Origin: Pithys albifrons albifrons
Taxonomy: Eukaryota > Chordata > Aves > Passeriformes > Thamnophilidae
NCBI RefSeq assembly: GCF_047495875.1
Contig: NC_092461.1
Location: 93,254,431-93,318,430 of the forward strand
Direction of reading: 5' to 3'
Length of the DNA stretch: 64,000 bases
Positions 24,301 through 36,300 of the stretch are shown here, piece by piece. The stretch's first letter is position 1, and each line of letters opens with the position of its first letter. Under the pieces are notes generated by a model that saw only the letters and a list, made by a program, of their open reading frames with translations, was not told the DNA's origin and ran no database searches. A program made the position numbers and the translations under genes.

Positions 24301-27300
24301 TTGTTATTGTAATATTATTATTAAATTTTAGCTCTGACTTATAATCTCTCTCGTGGTGAGTTCATTTCCCCTGCTGGTTCACCTTCAAACCAGCACACAC
24401 TGAGACTCATCTTTGAGAAATTTACAGCGCTAAATGAGAAGTTTTGAGATGCAGGTAACTAGAAGTAATGCCCTTTCTCTGAAACCTAAGACAAGCAAAA
24501 TATATTGGCCTCATCCAGCTGATTGCAAAGTGGGGAGTAAGCAGGCAGATAACAAAGCAGCTTGACAGAAGATGTTTATTTGGAGACAAACTCTGCACCT
24601 TCAGCTGAGTTTTTAAATATGTTAGAAAACTGATCAAGAGCTCTATAAGCAGCATGTCTGCTACAGTGATGTGCAATTACTTATTTTCTGCATTTGCAGA
24701 GCTGAAGGAAAAGTTGCCTCATTTTACACTGTCCTTTTTAACAATAAAAAGAACTTCTGTTTTGAGCTGTGAAAAGTACAAAATCTTCCCCATTATACAA
24801 GACTGTATTCCTCATTGTACACATCAACCTCGGAGCCTTTTCTAAGAGTAGCATGAGAGGATTTTTTTCTTTTTAATGCTGTTTAGTCAGCGTGATGGAA
24901 TGGATCTAATAATATCTTCATTTACTTTGGGAAATGAGGAACAGAACTAAAATTAGAGAGGTAACCTGATATTAGCAAACTGCTTGGGCATGTAGGAACT
25001 TGGATGCCAAAATGCTAATCCTGATTTTTATTGCTAGTGTGATCCTTGACCAGGGAAAGTTGTTTTAAGTTCTTGGAAATAGTCAAACTCTAAATTTCAA
25101 GACTTCTAAAATTAAAATATGCTTTTTTTTTTTGTCTTTTAGTGTTAGGTCAATTAACTGCTTCAGTCATTGTTGCCAAATGTTTGTTATAGTATATGGT
25201 TAGTCTTACATCTTCTTAAGCTTGGAGTATTGCTGCTTCATGGTTCCTGGATAGTATGGGCTGGAGGCAATAAATTTTCTATATGAAGCTGTTGTCAATT
25301 AGTTGTGTTTTGTTTTTTCTCCTAGAAACCCAGCTCAGTTCGTATTGATCAACTGGACCGCGAACAGTTCAATCCTGATGTAATTACTTTCCCTATTATT
25401 GTGCACTTTGGGATACGACCTGCTCAACTCAGTTATGCTGGAGATCCTCAGTAAGATGCTTTTCCTTCCATCTTTTGTTCAGGAAGTCATTACTGTTGGC
25501 ATTTGGGGCTTAAATAGGCCTTGTTTATGTGCTTTATTGAATCTGATGTAAAGTTCAGTGCTTATGACATTGGACACAAGCACTTGTAAAATGAAAGAAT
25601 ATAAGGTATAACTTTTTTTTTTACATAATTCAGAATATGCTGACATAAACGTGCATACATTTGCAGTGTGAGATTTCTTAACCTGAGAACTGCTCCTCAG
25701 GGTCAGGCAAAAAGTTCCTCGAGGTCCACGTTATTTCTCAAGAGAGACAAGTGGCGGGTTTTAAGAGAGTGGTGTAACAGGAAGGCAAGGGAGGAAGAAA
25801 TACTTAGCCAGACTTCCTAATGTCTGCAGCATACAGACTTCTGAGCTAGAGGATATATTTATGTCATATTGTTTAACAGTCCTGGTGGACCTTCCTTCTT
25901 TGAATTTTTCAAATCACTGTTTGAATCTTTTTATGCTACTACTGATAGAGAGAAGATTCCAGGTAATCAATTCCTCAGTACTATTGTGTGTCATGAAAAA
26001 GGACTGACTTTTGTTTCTGAGCTGCTACTTGATTGTTTAATTAGATGCTCTTCAGATCTCACATCTAATAAGGAAGGATATAGCCATTTTCTGTTTGCTT
26101 TCTTCATGACATTTATGTTTCTTGCATACTGCCATAAACTACTTAATCATCTCTTTCTGTGCCTTGAAGGATCAAGTCTGCATAGTGTGTCGTAGCCTGG
26201 GAGCTCTTACATCCATACTACTTTTCTCTCCACTTTTTATATCCTGATAGAGTTTGGGAGGAAGGTAGGGAAGAGTTGGAGAGGGAATCAGGACTCGAGG
26301 CAGAGCCAGGAATACTGTTGCACTGTGGATTCATGAAGGAACGAAGAAGTGATCATTGGATTTTGTTCCCAATTCTTCTCTTAATCTGACAATTTCAGGG
26401 AACTCTTCCAATGACTGGAATGTGTTTTCTGCATGATGACAGCATAGAGACTGTCTCTGGTGCATGTATAGTTGTCTTTTTCCTCATGCATTTTCCTCCT
26501 GTGTCTTTTAAAGATGTGATGTGTGATCTGCAGTTTTGAAGTCCAAACGCTCATGTGCATATATGACAGTCATACTCTTTACAACTGCTTGCTGAGAATT
26601 TTAGATTAAAACATGGCAGGAAGTGGGAATAGAGAGTGCTTATCCAGATAAGAACAATTTTTTCTTTTTTTGCTTTGAGCATGACTTTTAATCTTCTTCA
26701 TCCTGTAGTTTTCCTGTCCATCAAAAAGAAATAATTAGACCCAAACATATAAGAATGACCTCTACTTTGATGCTGAATTTATTAATATTTGTACAGTTCT
26801 AGTCATCATCATGGCTAGGCTTCGCGAACGAAGATTTGAGAAGGGCACTACCCACACTTGCTGCAAGCTGCTGGTGGCTTAAAAGGCTGATACGGGATAG
26901 GCAGGCCCAGTCACAGAAGGCACAGCGGAACGTCTCCCTGGGTGACATTGGCAAGGAACGGTTCTTTCTGCGTTGTCTTTTCTCCTCAAGACTGACTCTC
27001 CGTGCATTCTCAAAAGGAAGCAGCAGCGTCGTGAATGGTGTGTCTCCATGAATCCCGACTGGAGGCCAGAGTGGACCATTGGTGGCAGTCAATATGGCCA
27101 AGGCTGAGGTGTTGTTTCAGGGAGTCCTTGTATCTCTTCTTCGGGGCTCCTCTCTTGCAGCAGCCGGTGGCGAGTTCACCATAGAGCACAATCTTCGGAA
27201 GGCGGTGATCCTCCATCCTGGAGACGTGCCCTGCCCAGCGCAGCTGCGTTCTCATCTGCATGGCCTCGATACTGCTGACCACTGCCTGTTCAAGAACAGA

Positions 27301-30300
27301 CACATTGGTCACATAATCAGACCAGTGGATGTTTAGGATTGAATGGAGGCTGCGCTGATGGAAGCGTTCAGGAAGCCGCAGGTGGTGGCGGTAGATGACC
27401 CAGGATTCAGACCCATATGAAAGAGTAGACAGTACAATGGCTCTGTAGACACTTATCTTTGTACTTTTCTTCAGGTGTTTTTTGGACCAGACTCTTTTAT
27501 GGAGTTTTCCGAAGGCTTTGGATGCCTTTGCCAGCCTCTTGTCTATCTCTTTGTCAATCTTACTGTGTGAGGAAATGATTCTTTCCAGATAGGTGAACTG
27601 CTGGACTGACTTAAGCTCTGAATTGCCTATGGTGATGTGAGGATGATGGAAGACTTCTTGAGGTGCAGGTTGGTAGAGAACTTCTGTCTTCTTCAAGCTG
27701 ACTTCCAGCCCAAAAAGCTCAGCAGCCTCTGCAAAGCAGGATGTGAAGCGCTGCAGAGCTGCTTCTGTGTGAGCAACGAGAGCGGCATCATCATCAAAAA
27801 GCAGCTCATGGACAAGGTGATTCAGGGTCTTGGTGTGGGCCTTCAGTCGCCTTAGGTTGAATAGGCTTCCATCAGTACGATATCGGATGTAGATGCTGTT
27901 TTCTTCATCGAGGTCTGCTGTGGCTCTTTGGAGCATCATGCTGAAGAAGATTGTGAATAGAGTTGGTGCAAGAACGCAACCTTGTTTCGCACCATTGGTT
28001 ATTGGAAAGGGCTGAGAGAGTGCATCGCCATATCTGACTTGTCCACGCTGATCCTCATGTAGCAGGATGATTATTTTGAGGAACTTGGGGGGACATCCTA
28101 AATGTTCCAAGATCTGCCACAGGCCTTTTCTGCTCACAGTGTCAAAAACTTTGGTGAGGTCAACGAAGGTTACATAGAGACCTTTGTTCTGTTCCCTACA
28201 CTTCTCTTGCAGTTGTCTGAGAACAAACACCATGTCTGTGGTGCTCCTATTGGCTCTGAAACCACACTGGCTTTCAGGTAGAAGATCTTCTGCAATAGTG
28301 GGTACTAATCTGTTCAGAAGTATTCTTGCAAGGATTTTACCAGCAATGGAGAGCAAAGTAATACCTCGGTAATTTGAGCAGTCTGATTTTTCTCCTTTCT
28401 TCTTGTACAGGGTGATGATGACTGTGTCATGGAGATCTGGTGGTAGTTCCCCTTGTTCCCAGCAACGCACAACAAGCTCCTGAAATTTGGCATGGAGTGC
28501 TTGAGCTCCATGCTTCCAGATTTCAGGTGGAATTCCATCAACCCCAGCTGCCTTGCCAGTTTTCACCTGTTGTATGGCCTTGAGTATCTCTCCCATAGTA
28601 GGGACTGTATCCAATTCATGTTTCACCGGTTGTTGTGTAATGTGCTGAATTGCTGAGCTTTGGACTACACGGTTGGCACTGAAGAGAGTCTGAAAGTGCT
28701 CAGGCCATCGGTTCAGGATGGAGGTTTTATCTGTTAGAAGCAGTTGACCATCTGCACTGAGTAGGGGGCTTTGAACCTGGTGTGTGGGTCCGTACACTGC
28801 TTTCAGGGCCTCATAGAATCCTCTTTGGTCACCCAAATCTGCGCATAGTTGTGTCTTTTCTGCTAGGTCGAGCCACCATTTGTTCTGGATGTCTCGAAGT
28901 TTCTGTTGGAGCTTGCTGCATGCAAGACGAAAGGCGGCTTTTTTTATATGGCAAGATGGCTGAGCAAGGTGTGCTTGGTGAGCAGTTCTCTTCTTCTTCA
29001 ACAATTCCTGGATCTCTTGATTGTTCTCATCAAACCAGTCTTTGTTTTTCTTGGAGGAGAACCCTAGGGACTCTTCAGAGGACTGCAGGATGCAACTTTT
29101 AATATGTTGCCAAAGTGCTTCAGGAGAGGGATCTATGGGATTATCTTTAAGTCTAGTTTGAAGGTTTACCTGGAAGCTGTCTCTCACTGTGGCTGTTTGA
29201 AGATTGCTGACTTGGAACCTCCTCCTTGGAATGCCACCTCTCTTAGGTCTGGGCTTGAAGTGGAGGTTAAGTTTGCAGCGCACAAGGCGGTGGTCTGTTT
29301 GACATTCTGCACTCGGCATCACTCGAGTATGACGGACATCACTGACATTTCTCTGTTGTACTAAGATCTAGTCAATGAGGTGCCAGTGCTTGGATCGAGG
29401 ATGCATCCAGGTTGTCTTCAGGCTGTCTTTCTGTTGAAAGATAGTGTTGGTGATGGTGAGCTGCTGTTCTGCGCAAAACTCTAGCAGGAGGCGTCCGTTG
29501 TCATTGCAGTTTCCAACGCCATGCTTGCCCAGGACTCCTTTCCAGGCTTCAGAATTCTTACCTACTCTGGCGTTGAAGTCACCAAGGATTATGATCTTAT
29601 CATCTGCAGGAACATTTTGGGTGAGGCGGCGCAGGTCTGTGTAGAATTTGTCTTTTTCCCCTGGGTCAGCTTGCAGAGTTGGGGCATATACGCTAAAAAG
29701 AACAACATGTTGCTTGTTGTGTAGAGGGAGGCGTAAGGACATAATGCGATGGGAATGACCTGTCGGCAGATTTTCAAGTTTGGAGGCAATGGAGTTTTTA
29801 ATCATGAAGCCAACTCCTGAAAGGTGTCTTTCGGTTTTGGGTTTGCCTGACCAGTAGAGTGTGTAGCCAGCACCATGTTCTTTAAGGCTGCCTTCCTCAT
29901 GAAGACAAACTTCACTGAGAGCAGCAATGTCAATGTTGAGCCGTGACAGTTCGTGGGCAATTAGAGCAGAACGACACACAGGACGTCCACTATCCCCAGT
30001 ATCAAGCATGGTTCTGATGTTCCAACATGCGAGTGTTAGTTTGAGCACACCTTTGCAGGCAGGTGTATGCCTTTGAAATCTCTTTGTTTTTGTTTGACTG
30101 GATGGAAGATGCTGGTTGGCTGCAGTTATTCAACCGGGTGTGGAGATGAGCTTTGTTTAGGCCACCTTTGCTAGGCCTCTCTCTGTGTGGAGCATGCAGT
30201 GCTGTCCCTAGAAAAGGCTGCTTGGTCATTCAGGATGCTGCCGCAAGAGACTGTCATCTCCGGGGTCAAGTCTGTAATGACCCATATCCTGAACCGCCTG

Positions 30301-33300
30301 CATGCAGGGTTGGGTCTGCAGCTTCCAGCTGCTTCCTATCACCTGCCTTTTTCGACCCTCACCTGTCGCTACAGGGCTTTGCAATGTGGGTGAACCCTTC
30401 AAGCCTGCGCAATGGACCCTCCAGGTGAGGCACAGCGTGCGCAGAACTGGCCCTGCCCTTTACTCCTAAGGTTCATCTGCCACGGCCCAGCGAGCTTGGA
30501 CGGTGACAGCGAATACCTCAGGACATAGGTTTGGTTAGAGTATCCTTCTCTTAGATGGATGGCCTTACAGGGCTAAGTGAGCTCCATCTGCCCGGGTTTG
30601 GGGTTGGAGTTGTCCTTCTCCTAGGATGGTTGCCAGACGGCTATCGAGCCCATCCTGCCTGTGGACACACTTTGTCTGACCCTTCAGCTGAGACCTGTCT
30701 GGCATGGGAGACCCTACCGGCGGCACAAACCACCTCCAGCATAGCTCTCAACCTCATGAGGGCACGCAAGCTTCTCCCCTGCGACAAGGGGGTGTCCTCG
30801 GAGAAGAGAAGTTCTAGTACTTTTCATCGAAAACAGTATCAAGATACAGAAACTACTCTTCCCACACTTTTTTTATTTCAACTTTCTTTAAAATTTCCCT
30901 GTGGGTTTGGTTTTGGATTTTTTTTCACCTCAGAGCTGCTTAGAGAATGTAGGTATGCTTCTTATTATCAAAGTAACAAAGCAGTTTTTATAAAAGACCT
31001 CTGTGGTGCCATTATAAATCTCAGGCTTAATTCTGGTGTATATGTGAAATTGGTAACTCACAGAAGAGGTTTTCCTCTAATGTGTCTTTTCTTTATGTTG
31101 TTCTCATATAGAATTTTTTTATAATCCTAATATGTTTATTAATTATCAAACTTAATTACAGTGATTAAGTTTGTTTCACTTTTATCAAAACTGCGAGAAA
31201 AATGTGTATTGTAGATCATAGTTCCAGGTTCTTGTTTTTAGGTTGAAACCTTCTTATGGCAATTGTTTTTTATTTTTTGGTTGATTTGTTTATTAACTTC
31301 ACTTTTCTTCTTTGGATGGTGATTTGTCAGAATTAGATGTGCTATTCTGCAAATTGCAAAAGTGCAGAGAACATAGTATGAGAAAGGTCTATGGATTAAC
31401 TGTTTCTGATGTGTTTATAGACTGAAAAAATATCAGCATCTCTAGAGGCAGAGAGTGTACATTCATACACGGTGGAGAGAAATAGCTATGGAAAAAAACG
31501 CCAATAAGATAAGATCTGTTTATCTGCCAGTGAATGTGGGATGCTGGAAAGATTATGGACTAGTAAAAGAGCTGGTGCTTCACTTACTGCTAAGCCACTA
31601 ATGGGAAAAATTCCTAATAAAACCACTGCTCTAAGTTGGTGCTGAGGAAGATCTTTTATAATGTGAATATAAGAAAAAAATAAATAAGTTGGCTGTACTT
31701 CCCTCTGTCCTCTCATTCCCTGCTTCCTATTCAAATTCTGATTTTATGGGTTGTCTTACAGAAAATTCTATAAATGGGATATTTTGAAGGTAACATTGTT
31801 TCCTCAGGACAGGAGGTCCCTGTCACGATTCTCTTGGTTACTTCTCCCATTGTAACTTTTGAACCTGTTGGTCATTTACAGCTGAGTATAATGGTGGGAT
31901 TTTGGATGTTGTCTACAAATGGAGTAAGTTCTTACAAATTTTCCGAAAGTTTGTGCTAGATCACTGGAATATTTCCACCAAGAGAAAAAGTTCTGTTACT
32001 GAGGTTCATGAGTATTTAGAGACCCCCAAAATAAGAAAAGGCTATATGGCTAGAGAAAATGAGAAACATTAAGTATGTGCTGACAACAGAGAAAACTTTA
32101 ATTGCTGTTTCCATTCAGCACTACTCTATAGGGAAGGGAACTTTCATTTTGCTGTTGACAGAATAACTTCATGTTGCACATGACTCGCAGAGCTCTTCCT
32201 CGTGTGCTCCACTGAAATGTTTGAACCAGTGTAAGGACAGACACGTCCTGAGAAAGGTTACTATTGCTTTTCAGTGAGCCATAGGTAAACCATATGGAGA
32301 AGACGGAGTTTCCACCTGGCTGAATTGGGTTGTTATGTTGCAGGCAAGCCTTTTCAGCATGTGGAGGTGGCCCCTTGGAGGGGGATGGGTGGGTATCTGG
32401 GAGATATGGGTTCTGCTCTGAGCTTTGATGTTTACTTCACACTGCACACTACTGCCTCCTGGCTGCTACTTTGTCCATCTGATTGTAGCAAGTGCAGAGG
32501 CACTATCATCCCTCTTGGAAAATACTTAGGATTATTTTTTTTCCTGGAGCAAAAGATGCTTGTGGACAATCTCTGTGTATGTTGTGTGCATTATTAGCAG
32601 CTGGTGTGTTCATAATGAGAAACAGTGAGAGACTTTTGTTGTATTGACCACTATATTTGTTTTCTGGTTTTGTCCTTCAGATACCAAAAGCTGTGGAAGA
32701 GTTATGTGAAGCTGCGTCACCTACTGGCTAATAGTCCCAAAGTCAAACAGGCAGATAAACAGAAATTATCACAGAGAGAGGTATGATGGACCTTCCTATG
32801 AGTGATAATTGAGCATTGTAATTTGGAGTGGAATAAAGCCATATGACTGCCCTGTTTATGGAAACAATAGAAATCTTTCACAAAAGATTTTCTTTTCAGG
32901 TTGTTAACAGAGATTTTATTTTTATCCCTGCTTGTTACTGAATGGTTTTTTTTTCCTTTTTTCAGCTGTCAAACTACTGCAAGTTTTTTACCCAACGTTA
33001 GAAATTATCATTATGGAACCATAACTTTTATAGCTCTTGCAATTAATGGTCTCAAGAATTAGCACAGAGAAGGACTTTTATGTAACAACGTACTTTTAAC
33101 TGGCTCATAATTTAAACATTTCTAATCTAAGTTAAAAACTGGCACACTTGTGTTTGGTTTTAAACTGTAATTTATTAGGTAGTCTTAGTGACATTGCTTG
33201 AGATCTTTGACTACCAATCATCTGGTTGTTTTATGATAGACAAGGTATTTTTCTCTCTTTTTTTCCCCCCACAAAGAGATGAGCAATAAACATTTCCTAA

Positions 33301-36300
33301 GTGCAAATGCTCAACCAATTGGGAATTAAAATCAGAAAAACAAAGACCCCTAAATAGAGACTAAACCAGCCTGCTCTTAGGTATCTCTATCTTTAAAACC
33401 TTGAACTGAAGCTTTGAATTTTCTGGATCCTGTCAATCAGGTACTATTAATTTGACAACCTATGTAAAGAATACATAAGAAGAGAAATTAACTTCTTGGA
33501 TACTGGATGGTATTTAATTAAATGGTGTTGTATTTTTGTTTCTTGATTAGAAATACTGATTATTCATAAAATCATAGACTACTCTGAGTTGGGAAGGAGC
33601 CATAAGAGTCAGGGAGTCTTAACTCTTGAAACTTCCCCATTTTATTGTGTACCTTTGGTTGCATTAAGTGTTTGATACATTTGACATTTCACCTGATTTA
33701 TATTATTGCTGCAAAGCTGTCTTGGGTTGAGCTGGCAAAATGCCAACTGTCCAGGACAGCGTGAAAAGGGTTTCTCCTCCCCCCAACCAGCTAAGGGAAA
33801 AAGAAGAGGGAAGGGAAAAAAAACAACCCCAAACTAGATTTATGCTGAAACTAACTATATGTATTTATAAAGAAAAGAGAAAATTAAGAGAGAACTACAA
33901 TATAACATACACTTACACAAGTTATATATATATAACAAGAAATAACTTCCCACTCTCCAATTAATACAAAGTCTAGATCTATAAGACTTTAAAAGACACC
34001 TAGCAAGAAACATAAAGAGTAACAACAAAATGTTTCTACTTCCTTGAAACTAAAACAAAATGCAAGCAGTGGTGGCAGGAGCAGGGCCCAACAGAGCAGA
34101 ACAACTGGAGCAGTCTTTCTCTGCACTCCAGCCATAATGGAACTGACCACGCCACTCTCACACACTGGATTTTACACCTTTTGAGATGATGCAATATGGT
34201 ATGGAATAGAATATTATTGGCTAGAAGAAGTCAGCTGTTAGCTAGCTCAGTCCAGCTCAAGTCAGCTGACAATTTCAGGCCTCGTCTAAACTTTAAAACC
34301 TAAATTTAGGCCCACCTAGCCAAACCCATAACAAAAGTGTAGTATGCTGTTGTGTGAGCAAGAATCTTAGTCAACATTTTATTTTTTTTGATATTAAATA
34401 ATTCCTCAGCTTCTTTACTTATAAATAAAAAGAAAAACTCCCAAATCCCATAACATCGTGACTTAGCCATGCTACAGGTGTAAGGGAAAAAATTTCATCC
34501 CTACAGGAGTTGATTTTGATTGCCACAACTACACTTGAAGCAAGCAGAAGGGAAGAGCATTGTTTTATGGGCATCTTTTCATTAGAGAGTAATGGATGAC
34601 TCATTTGTAGTGGATTGTTTGTATAAGGGGCTGATCATGTTTTGCTTCAAAAGATAAAATATTCCTTTGGTATTTAGCACTTATTTCTGATTTTTGTTTC
34701 TAGACTGTCTTATCTGTGGTAATGAATTGTTCAAGTAGTTTTCACCAGAGAGGCATACAGGGCTGAAGCAGAAGCTTTATGTGAGGATAACTTATGTATT
34801 TACCAGCAGAGGTGTCAGTAACCCAGAAGGAGCTGTAGAACTGTACTGAACTGGTACGTGGGCTTTTAAAGATTATGAATCTTATATTATGGAGTGCTGC
34901 TGAGCAGTCAGACTGAAATACAGCTAGGTCTAGCAAACACTGTAGCACCCATCTCAGGAAAAACTCAGTGACATAACTTTGACAATGCACAAGGGGTGCA
35001 GTGCTGTAAGCATCTCTGTTCCCTCTGCCATCAGTCATCCACTACCATGAGATTGTACAATGATATTATTTGTGACAAGGTCATGCCTGGGGGCTTTGTT
35101 CCTCTAACCTGACTTTGAGCGTTTACAGCAGGTGCATAAATTGGGACCTGAAGGCTCACTTTGAAGTCAGTGGAGGGAGAAATGCACTTTGAAGCCATTT
35201 ATCCCCCTTCATTGAATATAAAAGGAGCCAGGGCTAACTAGCCTCCTACCCCTAGACACTTCTGTATTGAGGTGTCTGAGGTTTGATGAATCTGTGTCTG
35301 GACAGATGCACCTCTTGGAACTGCTCTGGGAGTCTCTGCAGAACAGAAAACAGAGCCTGTTCTTGCCTAGATATGCTCACAGACTTGAAACTGGAAGCTG
35401 GGAAGAGACAGCTTTGAGCAAGTGCCCTTCAGTGAAAAGGAGAAGGAGAGGCAGGATAGGTTGCGGCTTTGAAGAGTTTTATGTTCTGAAGAAGGAAGAG
35501 CATTGAGCGAGTCTTTACAGTTAGTTTGTGGTGTGTGGGGAGCTTGCATACCCCAGGGCTTTATGGTATTGTAATGAGGAGATCTTGATCCAGGGATGGT
35601 TTATTTTATCTGGTTTTGTTTCATTTCATTTTTACTGAAAATATTTTCTTCTGATGATTCTGTCAAAATCTTCTGATGAAATCAACCCTTTCATAGTTTC
35701 TAGAGACAAATAGACTGTTTGCACAGCACCAAACAGCTAGTGGTCAAGGCAAAACAGGTATTTTTTTTTATTTTAATTGAAATAATATTGGTAGATTTCA
35801 TCACCATAGTCTCCAAGACCAGTGAATGCTGACACCCCGTTCAGACTGGTCGTACTAACATTGTTCAACAGAAACTACTGCAAAGTAGCCAATATCAGAA
35901 AACAAGGCCTTTTGTTTACTTAGTCTGTTTTATTCCCACTGAATGCTTCAAACCAGGAGTACTCAGATTGACAGATTTGAATGAAGTGCTTGTTTTGTAC
36001 ATGGGGTAAATAAGGTACTTTGATTATGAGGACTTGAATTTTCTTAATTACGTATCATCTAGAATGGCTGAGTTGGACTGGTTTGTTCTGTTATTTGCAG
36101 TAAAAAATTTAGCAACCTTCTTCTGGGTCTACCAAAATCCTCTGTCTGTGCTGTATTCCAACGCATGTGGCACAGTCTGTGGTTGGCATTTACCAGATTT
36201 GTGGAAGCCTTAGGAACTGCACACCAAAGTAAAGATGTGCTGGTTTAAAGGCAAACCAGCAGGGGAAATGAACTCACCACGAGAGAGATTATAAGTCAGA

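Larger units (their letters stand above)
20092..25325 (+). other. DROSHA intron 11
   Basis: 5.2 kb. Contains a TTTG-rich stretch near 23326-23368 and solo LTR copy A (23771-24397). A short AAGTTTC...GAAACTT stem-loop lies near 21210-21230. Otherwise AT-rich with nothing recognised. Confidence 0.8.
26804..30809 (-). mobile_element. RTE-like non-LTR retrotransposon, near full length, mutated (antisense to DROSHA)
   Basis: About 4.0 kb on the - strand, bounded by a 9-bp direct repeat AGTTCTAGT (26795-26803 and 30810-30818), read as a target-site duplication. Order on the - strand: ~0.75-kb GC-rich 5' UTR, one long frame with an apurinic-type endonuclease then a reverse transcriptase, a short Cys-rich C-terminus, and an ATGATGATG tail with almost no 3' UTR. 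A single EN-RT frame, minimal 3' UTR and short-repeat tail are typical of the RTE clade; BovB and AviRTE are members. Similar frames are often auto-annotated as craniofacial development protein 2-like. Clade assignment is inference; a tree is needed to name it AviRTE. Confidence 0.85.
25451..32680 (+). other. DROSHA intron 12
   Basis: 7.2 kb, the longest intron here, because of the 4.0-kb RTE-like insertion at 26804-30809. Without it the intron would be about 3.2 kb. The flanking parts are AT-rich with nothing recognised. Confidence 0.85.

Noticed and set aside
23934..24331. Overlapping frames of 97-113 codons, mirrored at 36302-36825 on the - strand
   Set aside because: They are non-coding LTR sequence that stays open by chance in both LTR copies; they do not resemble retroviral proteins.
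26799..30048. Retrotransposon frame as a host gene (craniofacial development protein 2-like)
   Set aside because: Endonuclease-RT domain order, target duplication, repeat tail and disabling mutations show it is a mobile element.
30555..31124. 189-codon frame on the + strand
   Set aside because: It runs antisense through the 5' UTR of the RTE-like element and on into intron sequence; no recognisable domain.
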